A stretch of 64,000 nt of DNA from Metallyticus violacea (taxonomy: Eukaryota; Arthropoda; Insecta; Mantodea; Metallyticidae), in NCBI GenBank assembly GCA_030762175.1, contig CM060834.1, positions 25,804,501-25,868,500 on the forward strand. The letters are read 5' to 3'. Shown here in pieces: positions 35,487 to 47,714 of this stretch (the first letter of the stretch is position 1; every line of letters starts with the position of its first letter). The notes under the pieces were generated by a model that ran no database searches, was not told the origin of the DNA, and worked only from the letters and a program-made list of their open reading frames with translations. A program made the translations under genes and the position numbers.

Positions 35487-35865
35487 GGTTTGAATTTAGC
35501 ATAAAATAAAGACAGAGACATTAAGTATATACAAACTCAACTTCCGCAAGCTAAATGCAAACTGGATTCGAACCTGACTTGCAATTAGAAGCCAAATCGT
35601 TTCCTCTATCCCATCACAGCAGGCTAGAACACGACAAGGAAAATTTTCAATAGAAAAAAAATGATTAAAAATGCATAAGAAAGTAGTAGCGATTAATTGA
35701 CCGCTAACGGGCGTTTTAGGGTGTACTTAAAGCTCGGGCGTTCTAGTGTTAAAAGATGGGAGTTTCCTCCGTGGCAAGAATAAAAATCAACAATACATAA
35801 TGACAAATGAAAATCATAGATGATTGAAATGGCTACTATAAATCAACAGTGAGACCAATGCGTTC
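34730..35865. other. No recognised gene; long poly-T tract; tRNA-like patch
   Basis: A T-run of about 39 lies at 35443-35481. At 35565-35640 the reverse strand reads 'GTGATGGGATAGAGGAAACG' and then 'AAGTCAGGTTCGAATCCAG', a box B in the right relation to a weak box A. It may be a tRNA-derived scrap but cannot be folded confidently by eye. Frames at 35.0-35.4 kb on both strands overlap and look like chance. Confidence 0.35.
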
Positions 35866-35869
35866 CTTT

Positions 35870-36770
35870 GTGTGCTAAGTTTAAGAGTGTTAAACAAGTC
35901 CAAAGAGAATTTCGACGTGAGAATGGTTGCGAAATGTACTTAGAAGATTCCATATGTCGAACATTTGTAGAAACAGGTTCTGTGTTTAAAAAACATGCAG
36001 CAGGAGGTCGCAAACGAAAATAGCTATCTCTAAAGCCTTGACAAATTGCGCTACGGAAAGTTAAAGACGAATGTCAGCAGAAATGAATATATCATAATCG
36101 TCCTGCATTGTTCGAAACGTTTGAAACGTACCCATATCACATAACTGCAGGTCTTACGCGATGGGGATCTAAAGCTCGTTCAACGTTGCATCCGCGATGT
36201 GCCAACAGATGATGACAACTTCTTAAACAAATGTATATTTACTGACCAAGCGCCTTTTCGTGTCAGCGGGGGAGTAAACACAATTGCATTACTTGACAAG
36301 GGAAAATCCACATATCTCCTATGAGCTTGAAAGATTAAGTCCAAAAATTAACGTGTGGTATGGAGTGAGCATTCTTCTTTGCAGAAAAGACAGTAGCTCT
36401 GGATCTTATTTGCATATGTTGCTGTTTGTTTCTGTTGCTACAGGTTGATGAAGATAATAACATTTACATTGTATTTCAGCAAGGTATAACCCCTCACGGG
36501 GCATGGGAGGTACATTATGTTCTAAATACCACTTTCAATCGTATTTATTGACGAATCAACATCTTGACCCCCAAACTGCCCAGATCTAATCCCTCCCGAC
36601 TTCTTCGCGAGGGTTTTGTTAAAGACACTGTCTATTCACAGAAACCCAGGAATATTGATGATCTGTAATTAAAACTTACTCAAGCTTTCCAAAATGTCAC
36701 CACTCTGATGTTACAACGGAAAGGAATTGAACTGCATCACCGTAATGAGTGTATACAGAGTGCGCAATGG
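35870..36770 (+). pseudogene. Tc1/mariner-superfamily transposase, near full length but decayed
   Basis: Over many frameshifts the order of the family is preserved. The helix-turn-helix reads 'VQREFRRENGCEM', 'FVETGSVFKKHAAGGRKRK'. The first catalytic segment is 'CIFTDQAPFRVSGGVN' with the D of TD present. 'KINVWYGV' is suggested at the following strand ('IKSKN.RVVWS'). The third segment is 'IPPDFFARVLL', matching 'L.P.DFFLWG.VK', then 'KDTVYSQKPRNIDDL' and 'QNVTTLMLQRKGIELH'. The second aspartate segment (Q.D.A..H) is hard to read. A functional relative has about 340-370 codons. No terminal repeats were recognised. It is dead by stops and shifts. Confidence 0.75.
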
Positions 36771-36774
36771 GGAC

Positions 36775-37925
36775 CTTCTAGCGTTCTGAGATATCCCCCA
36801 TCTTTCAATGTTGCATATACAAAGTTTCGAAACATTAAGTTTAGTTTTATAGTGTTTTAATTTTATCCATACCCAAACGGATCACCATGTATATTAAACG
36901 TTGATACTGAACTCTGATTACCTATAGAGACCTTTAGGGGAATAGTTTTCTTTCAGACATATAGATTTTATCGTTAATTAATTTTCTTTAATTTTTTGAA
37001 CGTTTTATTTCTCTATTTTATTTAGTTTTTTATAGGTGTATTAAAATATTAATATTTCTAAGTAGGCTTATTGTTACTAAATAAAATTTCAAACTCTAAA
37101 TTGCAATCTGGGCACTATTTTAGTGATGGCATTCAACTAGCTCTATCTGACGGTATATCCAATACTATTCCATCACAACTTGAACATCAAAGACGTTCCT
37201 TTGACCTGTTTATGCCGATGCGCGCGCTCAGAACACTGCGTCCCTTTATTTGTGCAGTGCTATTAACACTTTCACTTGGCGCTCTATTTTGTTTCCAAAC
37301 AGAGCACGGTATCACAAGAAAACATAAACGGCACCGAGAGGGTAAAGGAATACGCAATGAAGGCAGAAGTTGGCAAGATTTTCAATCTTACCGTAGAGAA
37401 AACAAATTCGCCAAATGTAGCATCACAATGAGGCGATTCTGTTTTGTTTCTGGGAGAGGGGTCTAACCTCTACCCTGGAGGACAGAAATACTAATTAACT
37501 CTGTCACAGCTGTAACAAGAACCTCTCTATTGATTAGCATTGTTTGTCTAACCGAGGACAAACAGAAACCTAAGACATTCTCGTGTTTGCATCTAACCAG
37601 CAAGTAGGTTCACCGCCGTAACCTTACAGAGTGAAAGGGAGAGGCTTTTTAACAGAGATCTCTAGTGCAGGGGTATCCAGCATTTTCAATAATGCACTAA
37701 GTGATGCATTGATATCACTGAGCAAACGTGAATATCAACGGTTTAAAGCTACTAACCATTTGCCTATGATACGTCACTTGAATCCCTTGTATTTCTATAC
37801 CCATGCCTATGCCCTTTTTACCAAATATACAAATACTGAGCGCTTGTAATACCTTTTTGGCAGATTTTTACAATTACTTACTTCTTATTGTAATAGATTA
37901 AGAAGTTTATGAGAATGATTGCATA
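36775..37925. other. No recognised gene; 131-codon ATG-less frame at 37071-37466
   Basis: The frame 37071-37466 (+) is the longest non-repetitive frame in the window apart from the 26-kb repeat region. It has a hydrophobic stretch ('PFICAVLLTLSLGALFCF') followed by a basic segment. It begins on TTG, lacks any family motif, and has no visible promoter or splice context, so I do not call it a gene. Confidence 0.3.
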
Positions 37926-37929
37926 TTTA

Positions 37930-38065
37930 TTGATTTGGTTTATTTATGCACGCTCTATAACATCTCGGGCCATCAGCGTCCCGTTCAATTCAGGGTGTGA
38001 AACGGATGACAAATTTTGCCCAGAGGCAAGCATGGTTACCATTACACCACCAAGACCGACACGTG
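37930..38065 (-). mobile_element. SINE-B with large internal deletion
   Basis: The left part ('TGCACGCTCTATAACATCTC', 'CGTCCCGTTCAATTCAGGG') is the SINE-B 3' region. 'TTTTGCCCAGAGG' is then joined directly to 'CAAGCATGGTTACCATTACA', the tRNA-like head. About 150 bp of the centre is lost, at a position where both parts end in AGAGG or GAGG in the parent sequence. It is a deletion derivative. Confidence 0.85.
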
Positions 38066-38069
38066 ACTT

Positions 38070-38290
38070 GTGATTTGAGAGGTGACTTTGTTCACAAACT
38101 AACGGAGGGCAACAGAAAATGTGAATATGTGATCATAAAATTTGCTTTCTATGTATCAATATTCTAAGATCACCAGCAGCTATGATATTAATTCTTTAGC
38201 AGTTGTTTACACACAAATGCTTCGAGTGACAGTGAAAAACGGATTACATTAGAATTCGTGATGTGACACAATTCTTTTTTCTAGAATAGA
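38070..38290. other. Short unrecognised spacer
   Basis: Nothing identifiable. Confidence 0.4.
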
Positions 38291-38299
38291 AAACATCAA

Positions 38300-39320
38300 A
38301 GGAAATTCATGAGAGGTTCCTCCTACATCCTACATTGAGTGATGCAAACCCTTTCTATGGAATGGAGTTCAAGTGTAGCAGAACAAGTATCGAAGACGCA
38401 CCATGTCCTGGAGCTCCAAAATAAGATGTTAAGATCAGAAAGCATCCACAAAGCCCATTATATTGTTTAGGCTCACAGACCAGTGAAAGTGCATGAGTTA
38501 GTAGAGATCACAGAATCTCAACTGAGCAGGTTCCATTTATGTTGCACATGAAAAAAGTTTCGGCAAAATAAGTGCACGTTCGCTCACTCCGGAGCAAAAG
38601 CGAAATCGCATGCGAACATCGACCGACTATTTGGATATGTTTGTTCTTCTTAATGTAACCGATGTTTACCCTGTTTATGACTATGGATGAAACATGGATT
38701 TATTACCACACACCAGAAAGAAAGCAGTGGTCTAAACAGAGGAACCAGCTCCGAAAAAAAGCGAAAAGGTGATGGTTTCAATTTTTCGGACGCAAAAGGA
38801 AAGTCTCTTGATTGGCTACTTGAAGAAGACTACAAATATTACTGGAGAATATTGCGCATCACTTATGGAGGGACTGAAGACAGCGATCGCGGAAAAAAAT
38901 GCGGGGATGACCAAAAAGTTTTGTTTCACCATAACAATGCAACCGTGCATTCAAGCAGCGTCGCTCAGAACAAATTGCAGCGGTTTTTAAACGAGGGGAT
39001 GGTAATTAAATGTAAGAATGGAAGAAAGATTGGGAATGTTTTAATTATGATTTGATTAAATATTGGGATTAAAGATTCTCAGGGATGATAATTTCTTCCT
39101 CTCCGGTGATGGTGTCTCGCTGATTACCTCGCTCCCTCGGATTACCATCTGCTCCAGAAATTCAAAACTTTTCAGGGTAGACACAACTTTGAGTCCAAAT
39201 TAAGAAGTTATACAGGGAGTATACGAACATTTTGAGACCCTCAAAGAAACACACTTCCACGAGGGAATCACGAACCTGAAGAAACATTGGAGCAAGTACG
39301 GTGAATTTAGTGCTATGTCA
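38300..39320 (+). pseudogene. Mariner (SETMAR-like) transposase relic
   Basis: The N-terminal region reads 'FYGMEFKCSRTSIEDAPCPG', matching 'W...F..GR.S..D..R.GRP'. Later 'MTMDETWIYYHTPERKQWSK' gives the first aspartate in the 'MDETWI..Y.PE.K.QS..W' motif. 'KVLFHHNNATVHSSSVAQ' follows, in which N replaces the second aspartate of 'HQDNA..H'. 'DYLAPSDYHLLQKFK' keeps the third aspartate of 'LAPSD..LF..LK'. The tail 'EGITNLKKHWSKYGEF' fits 'GI..L..RW.KCI...G.Y'. At least four frameshifts split the gene. A typical protein is about 345 residues. The catalytic set D-N-D would be inactive even if the frame were whole. Terminal repeats were not identified. Confidence 0.85.
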
Positions 39321-39324
39321 AAAA

Positions 39325-40565
39325 GGGGGACTTGTAAGATAAATAAATAAATCAAATATGTTGAAAGACTTAACTTGTTCTCTTTAATATGAAATATAAA
39401 ATTTGAGCCTTGATCAACACGTGACTTTTAATGACACTGTATATTGTTTTTAATAAAACGATTAGTAAAGCTACAAAGCAACTGTTTTTCGTTTAATAAA
39501 AAAAGTCGTTAAAAATGTCTTTGATAATCGATATTTCACATAACACGTCAGGTTGTAAAATCTTGACGCTCCACAGCTATATCTGCATTGAAGTAGACCA
39601 TTCTTTCATCCCGCATGACGTCATGTGTCCGCGCGGTTGTTCCATCATTGATTAGTGTTGCTGGTCTTGCGTTCTAGTATTCGTCCCGCATCCGATGGGT
39701 ACACGCGCTTGAAGGACCTGTACCGTCCAAACACTAAGCCATTAGAGAAGGAAATTTCATAAAGTTATTCTTTACACTTAGTAGCAAAATGCATTAACAC
39801 TCTCATATAAGAACAATCTTCCAGACGACCGCAATGCGGGAACTTTGGAGTCTAGGGGACCTCAACTCATAGTTAAATGTTGCTCTACTTCTCTCATTCT
39901 CTCACTTTCCTCCTCTACTCCTTCTAGCTTCTCTCTTTCTCAGTTCTTACATTTCTCTGTTATTTCATACTACTCTCATTTTTTTCTTTATTGTCTAATT
40001 CTATTTACCTTTTTTTAATCCATTTCTTGTTCATATTCTTCCTCTTCATTCACTTTCTCCATTACACCCTTCCGTTCTATTTCTTTCCTCTATCTACATT
40101 TTCTTTTCGCAATAAAATATTTAGTATGATGCAATTTATATTTTTGCATTCAATGTCGTGTATTTACCTATTGTCGAATTGTTTTATGAGGTTTGTAACG
40201 GCCATAAAACAAGAATCCGGTAAAGCTATGCATGGACAATAAGGCAGTACAGGAACGGGAGAAAAAATAATGAAATTAATGTCTAATGGGGAGTATTGAT
40301 TATTCTTATTTTCTATATTACTCTCTCATATTTCACTGTTTCAGACAGCTCATTGTGCAACAGGTAAAAACATATTCTTACGGGCAATAGAAACTTATAG
40401 TTTACACTTGTTTTTATGGTTTGATCATAGCGTGCTAACTTCTACTCATTCCCGGTGCTGGACTTTTAAAACCGCGGCAAATACGACTGTCCTCTAGTGT
40501 TCCCCATGGCGGCTAATTATTTTGTGAGTGATGTCTACTTTCTGTGGAATGTACACAGCGCTGTA
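39325..40565. other. No recognised gene
   Basis: Contains a TGACGTCA palindrome near 39615 and a pyrimidine-rich stretch at 39880-40110. No protein or repeat match was seen. Confidence 0.4.
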
Positions 40566-40571
40566 ATTGGA

Positions 40572-40852
40572 CCGGTACGGGACATAACCATGCATACTCG
40601 TGCATTAAAGTTTGGGGGTTCAATTCGGCCAGGATCGATGGAATTTTTCGGGCGTAAAAATCCTAAGTAAGGCTCTCTTCGAAAGGGCAGTAAAGCCATG
40701 GGTGCCGTATCGTAGATTAACGGCACCTTAAAGAACCTCAAGCGTGAAAGAAGAGGCCTTTGAGCAAAATTTATCGGCCATTCACGCCCTGAATTGAATG
40801 GGACGCTGATTACCTGAGATGTTAAAGAGCGTCCGCAAATAAACCAAACAAC
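40572..40852 (+). mobile_element. SINE-B, full length
   Basis: The tRNA-like head 'CGGGACATAACCATGCATAC' and 'GGGGGTTCAATTCGGCCAGG' (box B) lead into 'GGGCAGTAAAGCCATGGGTG', 'GGCCATTCACGCCCTGAATT' and 'AAAGAGCGTCCGCAAATAAA'. The copy is complete apart from small changes in the head. Confidence 0.86.
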
Positions 40853-40854
40853 TA

Positions 40855-42610
40855 TCTTTATTACTTGCTTGATTCTTGAGAACTATGAACCGCTGCCTCA
40901 AGAGCTGTGATTTTCCAGCTTGTCCTCTAACTGGTGAATTCACGGTAAATTCATAGCGTCATAAACATGGAAGAGAGAGTTCTGAATGATCTGGCTATCC
41001 AAATACAAAAACTAGTCTCTTGAAACAGAGACCATTTTTGTGAAGCAGTATCCTGTGTAAACATGTTCACCTAAATGACAGCAAAGTATATGCAGGCTAT
41101 CAGGAAATATATTGACATCAACGTCAGGGCTTTGTAGTTTGGTTATAGATTCTCTTTCAGTTTATTTTTCAAAATGCGAAAAGGCTTCTGATAGAAAGAA
41201 GTGCTAGACTATTCTTGCCAAAAATTTTGGATCTATTTTCGATCCACTAATTTCTTGCCTTGGAGCAATCCTGGCTGCGAACTAGAAGCAGGCATGCTGA
41301 CAACACTACACGCCGGGGAAGAAATGTCACTAAAAGTGCGGTCTATATGGAGCATCTTTTGACATAATGGTAATACTACATTCTGGATTCAAATATATAA
41401 TTATAGAATAGTAATATATCTAAAATATTAACAACAGTCACCTTTCCTACAATGTGTAACCTAACCTAACTTAACCTAAAATGTGTGTAGCTCTAGTAAT
41501 TTCAATTCTGTTAAAACTCCCGAGTATCATAAGTGGTAGAGTTAAATTGATATTAGCGGGACGTTATCTTAAAATCGAGCAATGAAACAAAACAAAAGTT
41601 TGAATTTTGATCAATCACAGTCAAATTATGGAAAAAGAATATCAAATCCATTTTATCACGCGAAGTGAATTTGTCCTGTGGTTATCGTAGCCCCTACACT
41701 ACATAATTACTGAGCACGCATTACTGACCACTTTTCTGTGTTTTCAGTAAATGTAAATTTAACTAACTTAATGTGTATTCACTTAAGCAATTGTTTTTGC
41801 GTATTCAGTCAAACAGTCTGAAATTATTTTGTAAATTATGTAACATTATCTGCATGAGCAACCATAAATTTTAATAAACACGTTCTTTAGAATGGTAAAA
41901 TTTTATCCTTGCTTTGTTTTTATCAGCTGGTAGCGACTGTGATGTCAACTTTCCTCTATTTCATTCTCACGGTTTCCGAGTATGTAGGTATTCTTAAGTA
42001 AGCATAACCTTTTATACAATTGTTACTAATCCGTGTGCGAATTCCAAATTCCAAATATATACTACAATCGACATTCGTCTGTTGCTAGATGGCTTGAAAA
42101 CACAGAATTATTACAATATTGCAATCCAAATTTAGGGAAGTATAATTAAATTGTTATTTTATTCGTGAAATTGTCCTAATAAATATCACTGGAGGGTCTG
42201 AACTTTCCACACTAGCTAAGTTCGTTAATTTATCGGCAATCTCAGACCCTCTTTGTGATAATTCCACGCTCGTCTGGCGTGTGTGAATCAAGAAAGATCG
42301 CTTTGCTTGTTAAAGGTCTGGCGAGAGATATCAAGATGCACAACTCCTCTCCCTGGCCAGCGTACTAGTTGTAACATTTGAAATTGTAATAGAGATAGTA
42401 TAGAGAAAACACTAGCACCAGCTCAACTTGGTTATCAGTTCATTCTGTATGTGTGCACCTCGCCCCTTATGTAGATTTTAACTTAGCATATTAGAGGACT
42501 TTTCGGGATTAAAGTCAGGAGCATGTCCCTTGTGTCCAACCTCATGCCAAGTTAACTGAAAAGAATAATGTAAAAGCAAGTATCTACCGGAGGTTGCGAT
42601 AACCTGGGTA
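40855..42610. other. No recognised gene
   Basis: AT-rich. It includes a CCTAACCTAACTTAACCTAA stretch at 41459-41478, which resembles the insect telomeric motif TTAGG/CCTAA but is far too short and irregular to be telomeric. Confidence 0.4.
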
Positions 42611-42614
42611 TATT

Positions 42615-42909
42615 TGTTGATTTGTTTTATTTATGGACGCTCTTTAACATCTCAGGTCATCAGCATCCCATTCAATTCAGGGCGTGAAACGGCCGTCAAA
42701 TTTTGCTCAGAAGTCTCTTTTTTCAAACTTGAGATTCTTTTTCGTGCCGTAAATGTACGACACGGGATCCACGGTTTTACTTCCCTTCCGAAGGAAGCCA
42801 CACTTAAGATTTTTACGCCCCCCAGAAAATACATTGGTTTCCTGTCCGAGTTTGAACCCGCGATCTTGGGTTTAGAAGGCAAATATGGTTACCATAACAC
42901 CGTCAGGAC
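42615..42909 (-). mobile_element. SINE-B, full length, abutting poly-A
   Basis: In reverse orientation: 'TTTATGGACGCTCTTTAACA', 'CCATTCAATTCAGGGCGTGA', 'CTTCCCTTCCGAAGGAAGCC' and the head 'TTTGAACCCGCGATCTTGGG' (box B complement), 'ATGGTTACCATAACACCG'. An A-run of about 28 (42910-42937) touches the head end rather than the 3' end, so it is not the SINE's own tail. Confidence 0.87.
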
Positions 42910-43117
42910 AAAAAAAAAAAAAAAAAAAAAAAAAAAAGGTAGAGTAGACAACCTAGCTAGACACTAGCACTGCACTGCTGTTCCATTCCTAGTACATGAT
43001 TCAGTGCACTATATCTTCTATACTCTATGTTCTGACTAGGCATGTGCCTATGTAACCTACATCAGAGTTTCTGGCTGCTTCTTGAGAACTAGAGTTACAC
43101 CACTAGTAGGTATATGT

Positions 43118-43379
43118 ACTACTACGGGTGAAAGGGGTCGTTAAGGCGCGGATTCATGAGCGGGAGGTCTAGAGTTCGAATTCCACCAGGACCGTCCTCT
43201 CTGACTGAGGTATTTCCAAGTTTTCCTCAGTCCTCATAAATAGCAAATGCCGGGGAGGTATCATAAACTTAGGCCTGGAACGTTTCCTTCCTTAAAAAAG
43301 CATTCCCATTATATCATCAGTGTCCACCGCCTGATGTGCCTCAGTAGTAAAAAAGGGCATTAAATACCATAAAAAAAAA
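43118..43379 (+). mobile_element. SINE-A, full length, with target-site duplication
   Basis: The head 'AAGGGGTCGTTAAGGCGCGG' and 'CTAGAGTTCGAATTCCACC' (good box B) is followed by 'GCCGGGGAGGTATCATAAAC' and the end 'AAAAAGGGCATTAAATACC'. CTAGTAGGTATATGT (43103-43117) and CTAGTAAGTATATCT (43380-43394) are a 15-bp target-site duplication differing at two positions. Confidence 0.88.
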
Positions 43380-43394
43380 CTAGTAAGTATATCT

Positions 43395-44500
43395 GAATAT
43401 GTGGATTTAGAACTAAGAATAACCAGTATCCGGTCTAGAAAGCCAAGATAAATACTTCTGAGAAGATATTTAGCTGACCACGTACTCTTTTCGGTACCAC
43501 AGGAAAATGAGCACGGGTTATTGTGTTTAATGATTTACTTTTTATTCCTATGGTAGCCTATGTTATTGTCACCTGTCTTGCCTACTAATCTGAAAGTCTT
43601 GATTGCTATTAGTGCTTTTGTCGAAACATTTTAAGTATAAAATCATTAAAGTTGTGTTCTTTAAACTGTATTAAAACTGTAGCAATAATATCAAATGCTG
43701 TACTTATCTCTAAGTTGTCTCTTCAAGCTTGCAGTGATATTTTACCTGAAACAAAGCAGAAAAAATAATTGTAAAAATCCTCTTAACCATTTAGATGTAT
43801 TTCAGATAAGAAGAAAGTAAGTTTGCAGTAATAAAAATAAAGCTATATTTTGAATAATCTGAAGGTTGACTATTACTCCTTTACTATTACGGCATATATC
43901 ATTTTCAAAAGAAGAAATGTAATCCAAACTAGTTCTCAGTTTTATCAAAATTCCACTTTTTGATAAAAATGTGAAAAATTTCCAGCAAACTCCTACTGGT
44001 TAACTTGTTTAGTTTACAATGCACACAGTTTGTGGCTAATCTACACCTTGTACATGTTCAAAAGCTGCTCTTCAACATTCGAGCTCTCGCAGTCAATTCT
44101 TTACTATTTGGCATGCAGCGGCATACCGAAGTACGGTAACCATTTCTTCCTGAATTAGTTGTGTATATATTTAAGAACAGCATTAAACTTGTTTATCTCT
44201 ATTCCTTAACATCTCAGAAGTTCTACTTAACATGCAATGTAATGTGTAAGCGTTTAAAGCTAGAAAAATCAGATTCGCCACTTAATATGACAGAATTTGT
44301 TGGCAATGAGATTGAATTCCAAAGTTTACGGGTATTTCTAACAATTTCCACATACCTACTGGGTAGTAGGGTTAAAGAGGGAATTGAAAATAACTGTATT
44401 GGGATGGGTACGGGAGAGGGCGGTAAGGAACAGCAGTTATACGGAGGAAAGTTAGAAGAGAGCTAATTGATAACAACAAGTAGGACATAGAAACAGCATG
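43395..44500. other. No recognised gene
   Basis: The 101-codon frame 44161-44466 may include decayed LINE sequence leading into the next feature but carries no clear motif. Confidence 0.35.
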
Positions 44501-44509
44501 CAGAGAAAA

Positions 44510-44870
44510 ACGCCATTGTAACTCATTAATAATGAGCCAAAAATAAACTGGGAGAAGGAATTATACATACGCCACTTGAATTTTAAGAACAGATCAGGCT
44601 GGGGGCTTGGAAAGAACAAAAAATTACCAATGAAACAGTAGATACAGTTTGCCCTCTTTGTGGAAACGTGAAAGATTGGCAACATTTACTGGCACATTGT
44701 CCAAACACAGAACATTGGAGTCAAGTTTAAGCACTCAAATAGGGACAGGTTAGCATGTTGGGACTTGCTTGCGCAAGAAGAAAATTTCTCAAAGCTAGAT
44801 GAGTTTTTATGTAAAATGCGCCTAATAAGAAGCTGTGTGTGTCGAAACAATGTAAAATTATGATATACAA
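44510..44870 (+). pseudogene. Non-LTR retrotransposon C-terminal zinc-finger fragment
   Basis: 'TVCPLCGNVKDWQHLLAHCP' is a complete C-x2-C-x8-H-x4-C knuckle of the kind closing many LINE ORF2 proteins. It is preceded, over a frameshift, by 'IRHLNFKNRSGWGLGKN' and followed by 'DRLACWDLLAQEENFSKLD' and 'EFLCKMRLIRS', consistent with the helical C-terminus. An in-frame stop and shift lie just after the finger. No polymerase is attached. Confidence 0.72.
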
Positions 44871-44874
44871 AAGT

Positions 44875-45955
44875 ATGAAAGAGAGAGACAGTGTGTGTGT
44901 TTTCATATATATATAATTATCTGCTATTTAATAGCTATATATATATTTTCATGAAATATATTTGTTTTTATGTTAACAGTTTATATAAACATTATGGCAT
45001 ATAGGTATATTGTCCGTCGGAGTTAAATTAATGGCATGTATGGTCTCTGGACCCATGCGATGGACACAATGTAAAAGCTAATGTACATAAAATAAAACAC
45101 CGTTATCTATCTGACTATATATCGACAATATCCACAACACATCCCAATCGTAACCTGCACTCCTCGACAGTTAAGTCTAAATACCAGTAGCCACGTCAAC
45201 AAAACATACTGAAACCCGAGGAATCATGTATTCCCTACAGAACAACTTACTATCATCAGTTCATCACTAAAAGGCTGCACACTCCCAATAAAACCAACCT
45301 TATTAGAACCTTGAAGATCCAAAATACTCAACGCTCTAATAAAGTTTAAAAAAAAAAAAGCCCCCCCCCAATATTACAAAATCACTAAAACAAAATGTGT
45401 GTAACAAATTCACCCGTCGTTTACTATTTTTTTTTCTTTTTTTCCAACGCGGATTGGGTCCTGCCTGTTACGATGTGGTTGATTTTATCCATAATTTTTT
45501 TTGTCCTCCAATTTATCTTCCTCCTTTTGGATTGCTGTCAACAATCTATTGTATTCTAATTTCTAATCATCATTTTTAGCCTTTTATCCATTCTTGTCTA
45601 TAATTCCTTAATTGTTGTAATATTTATTGCACAAATGATATTTTGTGCAGCATTTGACACATCGTAGAAAGCGCATTTCTGCTGCTTGGATTTCAAATTT
45701 ACTATTTAACATCCACCAAAATACTGTATTATTAATATTCAATATACACAAAAGTATTTCAAATATTTTGGCCCTCTCGTACTACGACACTCCACTAATT
45801 GAATTTATTTACTATCTATACATAAACAGTGAACAATTTCAATTCGCTACCCGCGACACCTTGGTTTTTGGCTCATCAGTGATTATTCAATGGACTTTAC
45901 TGAAGACTCAGGTACAGCTCCATACAACATTCATAAATACAGAACCCAAATAAAA
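44875..45955. other. No recognised gene
   Basis: Short AT tracts near 44910-44950, a C10 run at 45361 and chance frames at 45.4 and 45.7 kb. Confidence 0.4.
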
Positions 45956-45959
45956 CAAA

Positions 45960-46690
45960 CCACTACTATATACCAATTTACATAATAAACAAAACATCTA
46001 AAAAATTAGCACTATCAAAGCTAAGATTTTCCCATACTTTAACCACCTGGTTATATGTATGGTAAATTACTCTCTACAATAAATCATCATTTCCATAACT
46101 GTATGTGCCCTCAAGTTCCTTCCTTAAACTTCTCCTCCACTTATCCCTTACCTTTCCTAAGATTTCTTGTTTATTTTCTCTGTCCTCATATCTGACAACA
46201 TTTTAATTACTACTGTATATGTTGTAGTTTATCCACTTTTTCATTCCAGATAATATCCCTCCACTTTTTACCATTTCATTCTATTAGATAATGCAACACA
46301 TTATCACTTTTCCACACATAATACATCCTTCTTTAAAATTTATCTTAATCCTTTTAGAAATAATCTCTTGCAAGCATCCATGCAAGATCTATTCTTCAGA
46401 ATTGATCATAGTGATCTATATATTTCTCTCGTCCACAATTTCCAATACAAGTCAAAAAAAAAAAAAAATTTTATCCTCTAGGCTACACTAAATCTCTTAC
46501 TTCTCTAAATCTTCGACCCTCTGTCTCACTTCTTTCCAAAATCCACCGATTTCACTCAGTCGTCAAGCATCCCCCTTCCAAATTTTTCTAATAGTTTCCC
46601 AAACCAACTTTGTTTTCCCATACATAAGACATTCTTTTAGTACGTTGTTATTATCTAATGCTCCAACTAATTAATGATAGAAACTAACCT
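45960..46690 (-). pseudogene. Non-LTR retrotransposon 3' region, second copy, without the SINE
   Basis: The sequence parallels 12430-13300 closely, for example 'CTCAAGTTCCTTCCTTAAAC' and 'TTCTCCTCCACTTATCCCTT' against the first copy. On the reverse strand it gives 'LAWMLAREYF' and 'HYLIE' like the first copy. At 46300-46312 it runs straight through the point where SINE-A is inserted in the other copy, so it shows the empty site. A 15-base poly-A splits it near 46455. Confidence 0.65.
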
Positions 46691-46694
46691 AGCT

Positions 46695-47710
46695 CACGCT
46701 GATTTAAATTCATATCATGCAAGATTTCAAAGGTCGAACAGACCTAATTAATAAACCCCTACATCCTATATCCAGCTTCCATTCTAATGAAACTGGCGAT
46801 TGAAAGATTTGCCCAGATACCACTTTGTCCCTATTTATGGTTTTTCTAATTAGCTTTCCGAATACGCCACTGTACGCACCCTGATACTTTGGCTGCGGCA
46901 GTGACTGGGCTCTCGGCTCCCTGCCGAATCCGTTTATGTCTCATTTAACGAAGTCGGGGTGCAAAAGATTTTTTGCCCCGCAGTTGCGGAGGATGAAACG
47001 ATGCTATTACATTTCAGATTTTATTATTTTAATCAGGTTTTAAAATCTTGTTCTGGTGCAGGAAGCACATTTTCCCATCTACTCTTTTGCGCGATAGCCT
47101 AAAATCTCGGTAGCAAAGTTCTCCAATTAAAATAAAACGTGATAACAAGGGCCAGAAGGCAGAGCGGAAAGCGGGTGGCATTGTAGGGGTGTAAAACCTG
47201 CAATTTCTTGGGCCATCGTATCTTCAGCCCGGCAGCAACTGGCTGAAATTATCAGCTAAGATATATGATTATTTTAGAGAACAGAAAGTTACAAACCAAA
47301 GTGGGAGAAAATGAAAATAAAACGCTGGATAAAACATTAATGTGAATTACAGAGTATTTTTATAAGATTAGGATAAATTTGAGTATTTTTACGCAGAAAT
47401 TATTTATTATAAAACACGAAATAGGAACAAATAGGAACTTTTGCAAGGTTACTTATATTAAAATATTTTTAAATTTTCAATGTGACAACCATGTGCACAC
47501 GAGATATATGTTAAGGACCCTATTCCATAAAAGTGTGGTCTAATACATTACAAGTGCATGGACTTGTTAACTTGTATTATTAGTAAAATTGTGTTCCACA
47601 ACGGTTTCTTCTATACTTTTCCTTGACAACTTCATACTTATAAGTGTACAAGTGAAATTTCGTTGTTTATTCCAACAGAAATATTAATATTAGTAATGTT
47701 CTTGTAATTT
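46695..47710. other. Unrecognised, partly GC-richer
   Basis: 46850-47000 and 47150-47240 are less AT-rich than the surroundings but contain no frame I can place. At 47517 'GGACCCTATTCCATAAAAG' resembles the start of the possible Harbinger element at 56.2 kb. Confidence 0.3.
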
Positions 47711-47714
47711 CTAT

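Noticed and set aside
37071..37466. 131-codon frame with a hydrophobic segment
   Set aside because: Starts on TTG, no family motif, no splice or promoter context, and surrounded by transposon debris.
41455..41480. Telomere-like CCTAA repeats
   Set aside because: Only about four irregular units; far too short for telomeric DNA.
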